A stretch of 64,000 nt of DNA from Biomphalaria glabrata. Lineage: Eukaryota > Mollusca > Gastropoda > Planorbidae. Positions 34,916 through 46,100 of this stretch are shown here, in pieces (the first letter of the stretch is position 1; the number at the start of each line of letters is the position of its first letter). The notes beneath the pieces were generated by a model. That model worked only from the letters and a program-made list of their open reading frames with translations. It had not been told where the DNA came from and searched no databases. A program made the translations under genes and the position numbers. The stretch spans positions 48,489,838 through 48,553,837 of the forward strand of contig NC_074712.1 in the NCBI RefSeq assembly GCF_947242115.1, in the 5' to 3' direction.

Positions 34916-37900
34916 TGAAGACCCGTCTACCGTTCCTCTAAATGCGTATTTGTTACGATATACTAAATTGCACGAAATAAAAATAAAAATAGGAGGCCTA
35001 ATACAGTTTTGACACTCCAAGCTACGCATTTCTAATCGTTTTTTTTTAATTATTATTATCGAAAGGACTAGGCTATAGGCATACACGTCTCGTGGGAAAC
35101 AAAGAAAAAGTTCATCTCGGTAATATTGTAGCCTAAATAAAATGACCAAAAAAAAAAACAACTATAGCCTAATCTAAAATGAAATAGATCTAGAGCTAGA
35201 TTTTCTTGGACGAATGATACAAAATAAGTATAAATAATAAGAAATAAGTCATAGTCATATGAATCTGATAGATCTAAAACAAATACTGATAAGTCATTCA
35301 TTAATTAATTATTAGAATTACTTGACTACCAACTGGGTATTTTTATTGCCAAAATACAATGTATTTTATGTGCATTTATTAAAAACAACAACCAAAAATT
35401 AAGCGTTCGACGCAACTAGATCTAATATTAATAATATAGATTCTGGTTCTAGATCCAGAAAGCTACTTCTCTAATTCAGTTTTCTAGTTTAATTCTAGTT
35501 AGATCTAGATGTCTAGACCAGTAGATCTAAATCTAGCCAGGGTTTTTGTCATGGAATAGATCTATAAACCTGCAGCCGCCTACTGATCACGATATGACAG
35601 ATACTATTGTCAGTATTGATGAGATACTCTCTCTACTTCTATTTAATATAATATATATAGGGATAGATCTACATCTAGATCTAGTAGATCACAGTAAAAC
35701 TCAATGTGTACTTCCGACTTTAGCTCAACAAGTCTACTCCAAAGTATACTAGTAAAGTCACAAAGTGTAAAGGATCATTATATATTCAAATAAAAAATTT
35801 ATAGGCCTAAATGAATCGAATAATCAGTCACTAATTTGACTAATCTAAATTGTTATTTTTTAAATGGCAAGTGTTATTGATGACTTCTGACTTGTACACG
35901 AGTTGCAGAGATTCTAGCTTTTATTTTGATGACGTGTTACGATATATCAATGATATTTAGATAAACGCAAGTACCAGGTGGAACAGAGAGAAGGACCATT
36001 TAATATAAGGCAAAGAAGTAAGATGTTTATAATCCATCAAACTCACAGAGGACTTGTGTCATTTGTGACGGCATTTCATGCATTTACAGAAGCTACAAAC
36101 TATGCTACAAAAATGATAGGCTTGTCTTTGATTCCTAAGACTTATGAGGAATGCTATGTTTCCAGAGGCTACTCAGCCCCAGCTGTGACCTACATATTAT
36201 GCCACACTGAGCACAGGCATAACCATTGTCCACCTGTGGCAGAATCAGTTGGTTTTTTTTTGCCGTCTACCCTCTGCAATTAATGTTAATTGGTGTATAC
36301 CACACCTTTGTAAGTGACCTCCAGCTGTCTCGTTCTGAAGCTGTATGCAACCAGGTGCTCTCTTATTCTATGTCAGTTAAAGTAAGTTGGCGCCTAAGCT
36401 TGTCTTTAAAGCATTTCTGTGGTACCTCTTAACGTGCATATGACATGTTAGGCAAATGGTTTTGCCTATCGGAATGCCATTTCGGAAAGTATAGGTGCTT
36501 AAAATGAAACTCCAAATATCTGGACTTACAGTTACCAAGAAAATAAGCTCAGGTTTCAAAGAGACGACACTGGCATTTCAGCTAAGACGATCAGTAAAAT
36601 TAATAGCAACTTTGATTGCAGTCCACCAAACAAGATTTAAAAAAAAACAAGTGTGGCTTCAATAGCATTGATGATATTTAGTTTACTTTTATCTCATTTA
36701 CTAGTATTACTATTTCATTGACTAAGGTTTTTTATTGTCAAATAGGCATAAGTACATGTACTAGTTCCTGCAATTTGATGAAAAATAATAATTAAATTGT
36801 GTATAGTCTATATACAAATGTTTATAAGAGATCACAGCTTACCTTAATTTACTTAATATTTTAAAACTATGATTTTGTGTTCTGACTCTACTCTAAATAA
36901 ATTATATTTTATTTTAAGAATGCAAAGTTGGAAATTATGTTCTGATGAAAAAAATTTTATTAAACTAAAGTAGATGTTTATGGTTCTTTTGTATTTATTT
37001 TTAAATTATTTATTCATTAAAAATTAATTGCTCATTAACATTTATTTGAAGTAAAGATCAAAAACACAAATTCAATACATGATCAGCTCTCAATTCATGC
37101 AGATCACAGCCCATCACTTAAATGTATTTACTGTCAATTCTACAGACTATTCATTTCAAAATGTTGCTTTAAATTGTTATATGACACAATCAAAGTACTG
37201 GTACCTCACATTGATGTAGGCCTAAAGCAGCTGAAATAATGACAAATTTTCATTCACTAACTTGTACTGTCATTTATTATCCAACGTGTTAAAACTAATG
37301 ACCTGTATATATAATTGATTAAGCAGGAGCATCAACAAATCTTGAACAATAATTGTCTACAGAAAAACTTTATTCTTATCCAAACAATATACATTTACAA
37401 TGTATTTAAACAAGTTAATTTATACAAATCTGTATGGCCTAAAGATTATAGCGTATTTTGAGCATTGTGTGAATAACAAGTTACATTATTACATGAAAAT
37501 AGTGTACTCATTTTTTAAATATTCTGGGTAATAAAAATTAAAAACTAATATAATACAATAAAATTGAAGCATTAGTCAAATAAAAAAAAAAATTCACTCA
37601 AGATCTATGTGAACTCTATGCTTGAAAAAAATCATTTTGAAATGAATTAAAAAAAAAAAAAATTATGGTTCTTTAGTCAATGGAATGATAGCAGCAATTA
37701 TTTAATAATTTCATGATTATCCATTCATCTCAATATACTTAAAACTGAAAAATGATTCATAAGGTTTTAGATACAACCATTTGAAATAATGATTATAATT
37801 TTTTTCCTAACTTGCTTAATGCAAATCTAATATAAACAAGATTTTCTCTGTCAAGAAATGTATAAGGGAACAACATGCATGTTCTTCTCAGTAAGTTTTG

Positions 37901-38037
37901 CAAAGGGAATTAAGAATATATGATGTTGCTTTTTTTTTGCCAACATTTTAAACCTTCGCACCAGGTTTTAGTTTTAAGGAGAATGCACCATATTTTATAT
38001 GTTTACTTTTGTTAGATTCTTATTTTAATTTTAAAAA
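34916..38037. other. Inner part of the inverted-repeat segment, no gene recognised
   Basis: AT-rich, with AGATCT/CTAGATC-rich low-complexity DNA at 35160-35750. At 35978-36432 there is a slightly more GC-rich stretch with 101- and 68-codon overlapping frames in the + direction. They match no family I know and lack convincing splice sites. Confidence 0.4.
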
Positions 38038-38510
38038 AGTAAAATTTCCCTTACATATCTTGCAATCTATGGGGCAGATGATATAAAGTTTATCAGTTTC
38101 TGTGCCCCATGGTTAGCGAGGGTGTCATGTACCCAGCACCACAACCAACCACCTTTTGAAAAAAAATCCCATTTCAGACCTCACAATCTATAGGGCAGAT
38201 GATGTTAAGGTCATTTGATTCTTTGGCCAGTGCATCATGTGGCCAGCACAACAACCAACCAAAACGAAAGTCAGCTACCCATTAGAGTTAGGTGGACTCA
38301 GGGGCACCCAAAAATCTAAAAAATTTAAATCTGAGTCTTCACAGAGATTCAAACCCATGATTTAACCATTCAGCCATTTACTTATTCCTTACTATTGCCA
38401 TGTATCCCTAGCCTTTTGAATTCTGAAATTGAAAATCCCAGTCTTAATCGAACCCAGGAACCCTCAGTTCAGAAGCCAAGTGCTTTACCATTCATTCACT
38501 GCACTCCCTA
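38038..38510 (-). mobile_element. SINE inserted within a SINE (family 1)
   Basis: The outer copy is split: 38038-38157 holds the body end (CAATCTATGGGGCAGATGATA ... GGTGTCATGT ... CCAACCACC) and about 38385-38510 its head (TCGAACCCAGG ... CAGAAGCCAAGTGCTTTACC). Between them, 38163-38380 is a second copy of the same family with its own body (CACAATCTATAGGGCAGATG ... TTAGGTGGACTCAGGGGCAC) and head (TTCAAACCCATGATTTAACC). Confidence 0.7.
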
Positions 38511-39121
38511 TTGTTTTAATGGGGCTCAGATTAATAGTTTTCAAGTACAATATTAAACAGATTTAAAGAAATACTAAATTCAAACCTGTTGGCTGAATGA
38601 CAGGATATACATAAATATGTATAGAGCTTACAGTATAATATATATATCTTAAATTAAAATTGGTCCAAGACTTTTATTTTGCAACATGATGGGATTTTCC
38701 TTTCTTGTGGTGCTATGCAGGAGTCCAAGAATCTCATCTTTTCTCATAACAGAAAGTTATCTAGTTATAAAAATAAATAAAAGGATTTTAAAAAAAATAA
38801 AAATATGTGTGACATATGTGTTGACCATGCTAAACATATATATGTTATTAAGTATAATTATATAATTTTGCTATTCTAAAAATAGTTTGTACCTAAAAGG
38901 AGCTACTGTGTTAATGTGTAGACATGGCCCTGACCTTAATAGTTATGAATTATTACTAAAGGTGAAGGCAGATATTCAGTTAATTTGATGGACATTGCAC
39001 TCATCTAAAAGCAACTATAACATATATTATGATTTACATTTTCATGGAAAACTAGTTTTTCAAAAATACAAGTACTTCAGCTTATGAGAAAAGTGCATAG
39101 GGAAAAATTGCAGTACCTTAC

Positions 39122-39659
39122 CTTTAAGAGGTGCAACCAATCATTGACTTGTCAGGAATGCATGCCCTTTTCTTGCATTTCCAAACATAACTGTAATTAT
39201 ACAATTAGGCATAATGGCTAATTTCTTTTGAAAACATTAAAATTAAAAAATAATATTATTAAATTGAATACATTGTTGTATCAAACATACAAATTATCAG
39301 ACATAATTTTGCCTAATTTCATCTAACAGTTTATTGTAAAGGAATGGCCTGCACAACAGCCAAGTATATTAGGCATTCATGAAAGATGAATTTGCTTAAG
39401 AGTGTTATAAAAAAAAACTAGAGAAAAATGTTAAATTCCATCCCCGATATTTGGATGTTGCTTAACCATGAAAATCACACTTCATAAAACATCTTTTAGA
39501 TAACTAAAATAAAAAATGTATAGTAGTACTTACAATAAATATTGAATAGATGCCAATATTATTAATGTCTGCCCAGAGAGTAGAAATAGTATAAGTATGA
39601 TCCTTGAGCCATTCTGGTACATCATCAGAACTGGTTGGCATGGTTCTACTTGTTAATAA
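39122..39659 (-). CDS. Candidate small spliced gene, unidentified
   Basis: Unidentified. On the minus strand, exon a (39659 to 39534) follows a TTTCAG acceptor and ends at GTAAGT. It reads LLTSRTMPTSSDDVPEWLKD, then HTYTISTLWADINNIGIYSI, FI. Exon b (39190 to 39122) has a clean ATTACAG acceptor and GTAAGG donor, and continues in phase as LCLEMQEKGMHS then stop, so the coding end would be inside exon b. From the ATG this is a peptide of about 48 residues with one weakly hydrophobic stretch. The only open frame in exon a is this one. No known family was recognised. It lies inside the segment bounded by long inverted repeats, so it might be captured or chance sequence. Confidence 0.3.
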
Positions 39660-41769
39660 CTGAAACATAATTACAAACATTTTTTTAAAATTTATAATTT
39701 ATCACAGACTAGAATAGAAATGTTGCCAGGAAAAATACCAATGGTTAGAATGCACCTGATGATACTTTTGTAGCCTTAAAATGCACCAAAACTTCATTAA
39801 TTAAATCTGATAAGAAACATATATGTATCACACAAGTCCAAGTTGATCAGAGTGTCATAGCAAATAATTAACTAGATATGTGAGTTTTATATTAAAGTGC
39901 TGAATTTCAGGGGATAGATCCAACTTGACACCACATCATTTATTATTTCATGAACTCATGGGTCTGGGCATGGCATGGAATGGGAACTATTATTTAATGT
40001 ATGGGGTGTAGGCGAGGCATGGATTATAAATTGTCTTGTATAGATTAGATTGGGTAAAACTTCCCATCGAAGGTAACTTTTACTGATAGATCTGGATCAA
40101 TAATAAATTTATGGGATCTAGGCCTGCATAAATTTTATCTTTTATTTATATATTTTATGTACATAAATAACTAGTCTAGATTCTATAATTATATCTTAAT
40201 AATAATTTTTGTAGATGTCATATAATATATCTAAAATATTAAGTATAGATCAGTAGATTTAGAATTCTAGCTGGTAAATATTTTTATATTCCAAATCTAA
40301 ACTGGATCTATATATTGTATATCTATCTAGAATTTAGATCAGTAGATTTAGTATTTTAGCTAGTAAAATACTTTTATATTCTAAATCTAAACTGGATCTA
40401 GATCTAATTATTCTAGAAGCTTAGATCTAGAAGACTAGTTGTCAAGATTTGACTACACTATGGCTAAGGCTAATGCACTAGCTAAGTAGGCCTACTTGAT
40501 AGATCAAGAGACAGAGTACTAATAGTAATAGACTCTTGCCTCGTTGGGCCTCTCAAATCAGCTACAGAAATCTATGTCTACTATTTTAATATTTAAAATG
40601 ATATGGCTGATGATATTAATTATTTTAATAGAGACATTGACATACAAAGAAACAAAATAATTAGATCTTATACTAACTCATAGACTCTACTTATACTGTA
40701 TTGTATTAAACCTTCGAGTTTACGTTCCACTATCTTGACTTGACTACATTGACTAAAAAGGGCACTATCACGGTGACTATAATTATTTATAGATCTAGAA
40801 TACTAGTCTAGATTATTATCTATGATGATGATGATAATCAACTGGTAGAGCTATAAGTATAATCAGTATAAACTATAATATAATCACTGCATTCGTTTCA
40901 TTCAGTGTCTGTATCAATAATCATGTGATGTGAAAGTGAAGTCTAGATTTAGATCTACATCTAGTCTAGATTAGATAGAATTGATAGATTATAAATCTAC
41001 TTTCTACTATTAAAAAGTATTATTATTATAGATCTACATCTACTAATATTAGTACAGGTACTAGATCTACAGGCAATACACTATTGATTATAGTGACTAT
41101 AATTACCGTCACTATACACTAATACAGTTACAGTATTATAAGTATAATTATAATACAGTCTATAGACACTATGTGACTATAGTCTAAGTATAGACATAGA
41201 TGATCGATAGATCTACTATCTAGAGTTCTAGACGTAGACTAGATCTATCTATAAACATTCATATTGATCTCATGTATGGTCTAGATCTAGAGAAAATAGA
41301 GTGGAAATCATGACTTTATTAGATCTATTGAGTTATTTTAAAAAAAATATCTTTAAATAGATCTAGAACCATAGTCTATGGTCTGGGTGTTGTAGATCTA
41401 GATTATTCTAGATATAAGAGATCTATAGATAAGTTCGGTTTTTTAAAAATGCGCATTCGAAATTAAAATACCCAGATTTAAGTATTAATATACCCATATT
41501 GGTAGGGCCGCGTTAATCATTTATTAGATCTATTAAAGCATGTCTATATAAAAGATATTATTATTAAAAAAATATATTATTATATAAAAGATATAGTTGT
41601 TAATATTTACTAAAAAAATTAAAATAATGAATTTTTTACTTTTGCCAATTAACACTCTGGCTGGCAAAAAGGATGACTCCTCAATACTGTGAAAAGACGA
41701 TAACTGCATGAGTTGGTTTGGAATTGTATTTTGTAAGACTAACTTTAAAAAAAATATCCATTAAGAGAA
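39660..41769. other. AT-rich, AGATCT-rich DNA, no gene recognised
   Basis: Dense in TAGATCTAGA-type words (40080-41420), like UBFD1 intron 1. Near 40255-40450 a block starting ATCAGTAGATTTAG recurs (40249 and 40338) as a local duplication of about 90 bp. Confidence 0.45.
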
Positions 41770-41905
41770 TAAACGAAAAAAGGTTTGTCAGAAGAAAAGC
41801 TGGCTGGACTACGCAAATAATGGAACAGCCTCTCTCTCTTCTTAAGAACATTGGTGACCGGGAAAAGTGGAGGATTTAGTTACGCGGGACAGAGGATAAT
41901 GATTT
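41770..41905 (+). mobile_element. LINE C-terminal fragment
   Basis: Reads RFVRRKAGWTTQIMEQPLSL, LKNIGDREKWRI, stop, LRGTEDNDFM. This resembles LINE protein ends (W...I.EWTGLSLxxLLxxxxDREKWRxLVRGAxD). It lies just inside the right inverted-repeat arm. Confidence 0.5.
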
Positions 41906-41927
41906 CATGTACATAAAAAAAAATCCA

Positions 41928-42263
41928 GATTTTGTGTAAAATACCCAAATGTGAAAGTACTGAAAACAGCTATTTTAATGGGGTGGCCTTAAAAAAATTA
42001 CTTTTGTGACGATCCCTTATTCAGGAAAATTTTATAAATCACAAAACATTGTGAGAAAATGGATGAAGTTTTTAGAGATCTAATAAAATAAAGCGTAGGA
42101 AAGTTTTACTCTCATTGAAGGTCAGTCCAAGTGACTGGAGGAGTAAATTTCTTCTTTTGCATCCTCCTGAATTTCTCCATATTGCACCATGCGTGAAAAT
42201 GATGCGCGACGGCACTCCCCTAGTAAAAACTAGGAGCTGTTGTTCCATTAGTATAGTTCCATG
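41928..42263 (-). repeat. Right arm of the long inverted repeat pair
   Basis: Reverse complement starts CATGGAACTATACTAATGG, identical to the left arm for 23 bp, then diverges moderately over about 340 bp. It is followed directly by GGCAGAC (42264-42270), the same 7 bp that precede the left arm. Confidence 0.8.
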
Positions 42264-42270
42264 GGCAGAC

Positions 42271-43136
42271 TATATATTCCTCCGTCTATAATTGATGTCG
42301 TCTTGTAAATCTTTCTACAATATATAGATATATATATAATGGCTTTAGAAAGAAGTAATCGATGCGCTATCAACTCTGAACGAGTAGTACAAGTAATGGA
42401 CTGCACCATTTGGGCTCTTCTATTTTATTGCATTTTGTCAAAGTTAATTATCCAATTTTTTTTTTTATTTCAGCCACAATAGATTTGGTTTAGATTCGGG
42501 TGGGTGCTGTTTTCCATCGATTTTAGTATTTTTGTCTAAAAACGTTTCACTTCCAAGTATTAATAGCTTTTTATTTTGTGTGTGTAAGTGTCCATCATAG
42601 TCCATGTCTCACACTCACAGATGACAACTGATCTAATGATCGTTTTGTGTATAGTCTTCTTATACATTTGAGACATCATAACAGTGTACGAGGTTAATAT
42701 TAACGCTTGAAATTTTCACAAAGCTGCAATGTTGAGCTCAATCCAATGTAGTCGACGTCATTAAACATTGTTTGTAATGAATTGTAAATAGTTTCCTTAC
42801 ACATACACGTGATATTTCACTAAACAGCTTGGTCTCCAACATTTACACAGTTTAATAACATGTATTCATTTAGTATTGTTTTCCCAAGTATCATTTCCCA
42901 AGCCCATGACACTATTGGACGACTTCTTCGACAAATGTGATAGTAAAACACATCGCAACTCGGAACTTCAGGAATGTAAATCCTCTTTCATTTTTAACCA
43001 TTTATTCGCCTCGTTAAACTAGTTATGTCTAATATATTTATACAGAACTTAAGTAATTCACTCAATGTTTATCTACAATTTTATTGATGTTATTTATCTA
43101 TGCAATAAGTTCAATATGCTTCATTAACAAGCATTT
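42271..43136. other. Downstream flank of the chitinase gene
   Basis: No gene recognised. A TTTATT at 43080-43085 is AATAAA on the minus strand, 52 nt past the chitinase stop: a good poly(A) signal candidate for a short 3' UTR. Confidence 0.5.
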
Positions 43137-46100
43137 TCAACAGCTTCCTGGATTGGAGAAGACATTGGTGGCAGCGTGGATCAATGGATACTGTCCTTGA
43201 CCGCAGCTTTGCCCATGGAAGTCATCCATGCTTAGCTCCCAGAACATGACACCACCATAGCCGTTATGTAAAGCATAGCAAGCCTGCAGAAAGTACAGAT
43301 TTGATTAAGACACTCAATAAACAACAGAGTCCCAGCGCGTCACTTCTCCTTTGCTTCATCTTTTTAATTATCTTTCTTTTGTTCAATTTGTTTTCTTACA
43401 ATTGTTTAGAGCTAGAATGGAAAACAAATTAAACGGCTTTCGGGACTGGGCAATATTTGAAAACGTCTTTACAGACTACAGGCAGTACATTCACAGGTGG
43501 TCTTAGCAGTACTCAGAGCCTTGGGCAGTCTCCACTTATACTCTGGTGCCTCTAGCTGCCTAGCAGATAATCGGGAGTAGCTCTTTTCTACATTTTGTTA
43601 AGACTTACAACATTATGTTTCTTGCAAGTCTGCTGTTATTGGTTTCAAAATAGGCTTTATTATTCTCTCACTTAGGATTCTAAGAAAATCTCATGTCCTT
43701 AAGTTTTGGCGTCACTAGGGTCGGTGTCACCCCGTGCGGTAAGCTCGGGGTGTCAACCCCTCCACAAGAAAAAAAATCTTCCCCTTTAAAAAATAAACAA
43801 CTTTATTACAACGTCATTATTTTGTTTCTATATGTTGAACGATAAAACTGCCAGCTAATTACTAAATTGGTGACACCTGAAAATGGTTTTCAATTCTATT
43901 TTAAAATGTCGTTGTTTTTTTTACATCCTGCGAAACGTCGTCGCCAAGCCTAGAATACCAACAAAGGACAAAAATTCAGTTTCTAGTTAAAAAAAAAGTT
44001 TGATAGCGTCTATCGGAATCAACATAAATATGGCATTTTTCAACTATTTTCTCAGATTCTGCGACATGTCTCAAGCAAATCAAGCTGTTATGTCTCAACA
44101 GACGGTGGAATTCTTCAGAATCGAGACAAATACGAGATTAGGGTGCATGTTATCCCCATTTCTCTTTTTTGTTTGGTAGTCATTGACGATGTCATAAAAT
44201 ACATTAAACAGGCGAAACCAAACCGAGTTAGATTTCGCAGAGGACATAGCATTACTTTGAAATACAATTAAATGTAAAGGCCTACCCTTCGAGACGTGGA
44301 AGTTTGAAAAAAGGCTGAGAAGTGATGGCTGAGAAGTGATGGTTGAGAAGTGATGGCTGAGAAGTGATGGCTGAGAAGTGATGGCTGAGAAGTCATGGCT
44401 GAGAAGTCATGGCTGAGAAGTGATGGCTGAGAAGTGATGGCTGAGAAGTCATGGCTGAGAAGTGATGGCTGAGAAGTGATGGCTGAGAAGTCATGGCTGA
44501 GAAGTCATGGCTGAGAAGTCATGGCTGAGAAGGATCATGCAAATCCTACCGAGATAATTTTACCAATAGAGAAATCTTTTCGCGCACAGGTCTAACAAAG
44601 TCTAACATTGCGTTACACAGTTGTAGAAGTTCTGAATTTCGTGGACACCAGCTGAGAAATGGCTGTGAAGGTCGCCTTAGACTGATGTCTGTGGAGAGAG
44701 CTTGTATCCCTATGCGTAGAATGGCGCGCGAGGGGCTTAAGTCTGTTTGTGTTTCTCAACATATGACAATAAATTGTGAGAGACAATCGAGGCAGTTATT
44801 TTTATTTTTAAAAGTTGCATTTTGGAAAAGTGCCTTTTTCTTACTTAGGTGTCACCCCCTGGTGGGTGTCATCCGGTGCGGCCCGCACCCCCCGCACCCC
44901 CTAAGGACGCCACTGTTCTTAAAGTACTATGTTAAGCAAGAAAACCAAAGTGTGTATACTTTTTCCTTGATGCTCTGAACGTTGTCATAGCCGACCCAGT
45001 TATTTCCTTGCACAAAGTAAGGGTTCCTCTGTGACTGTTCGAAGATGGGTTGGGCTCCGGCCTTAATCAAGTCACACACCTGACAAAGTAAACAGAATTC
45101 ATTGGTTAATCTCAGCTCAACTCTGGAAACTCGCCTAGTTCACACTAACAACACTCACACACTTATCGAACAACACACCAGCACACTTTTTACACAGGTG
45201 AGATATTGTCCTCATCGTCAATACATTGAACTCAAATAAAAAGACAGAAAACAAAAGAACACATTACTAATACCAGCCTAGCCTGTGTCCCATTTGATTT
45301 TTCTTGCAGGGAAAGGACAGGGCCATATTAAAAAAAAATACATATATATATCACGTGTTTTTTTTGTGACGGTACGCACCGGTATGTGGCGAGAAATCAT
45401 TATTTTTACTTTTCTTGTATTTTAACGTTTATTATTAATTTATTAGTAGTTAAGAATTAGGCAATCCATCTATTTTTTGTTTACAAAAAAGCACTATATA
45501 TATAAAGCGTATCTAAAGGGAATAACTCCGCACTCACAACTGTATATTTCGATAATGTAGAAGTTATTTCCCTTATTCGATATCCAACAAAAAAAAAATA
45601 ATTACCCATAAGTAGCCTAATTGACTAATTGGTAAATTTTAAAATGGATTCGTGGCTTTTTTTTTTGGTACAATAAATAATTGTTTAAAGTTTTCACTTG
45701 ATCCGAGAATAGATGTGGTAGAAATAAAGTGTACAACTATATAAGGGGCCCAAACCCAACACATTTAGCCATATTTGCGCATACTGAAGGATCTATTTCC
45801 CATGTTGGTATCAAACCAAACAATTAGTTACCAGTAATTAATAGAATAATTTTTATTTTTTTGTGTAATTAATTGATGTTCTGTCCATGCCAATGAATTA
45901 TTGTACAAAGTATTTAATTGATCCGAGAATGGGGCTGTACAAAATTAACGAATACAAAGTTTGTTACCAGACGGAGTGAGTTGATATAAGCTTTGTAAAG
46001 ACATGTCTCTTTTGTTGTAAATCAAATTATTTCATAACTACTCTCCTAGACATTTACTTTATGTACACAAGTATCCTATGACAACTTTTCATTCAGGTCC

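Larger units (their letters stand above)
43703..44915. mobile_element. TIR element (hAT-like) in chitinase intron 7
   Basis: Right end (reverse complement) CAGTGGCGTCCTTAGGGGG pairs with left TTGGCGTCACTAGGG, and GGTGTCACCCC-type motifs follow inside both ends. Flanks TCCTTAA(G) (43696-43703) and TTCTTAA(A) (44916-44923) resemble a decayed 8-bp target repeat. Inside are a LINE reverse-transcriptase fragment and a 14-bp array. The right end lies 44 bp from the chitinase exon at 44960. Confidence 0.6.

Noticed and set aside
34527-42270. Polinton-type element
   Set aside because: Long inverted ends alone; no polymerase, integrase, capsid or ATPase parts were seen, and the 7-bp flanks do not fit the usual 6.
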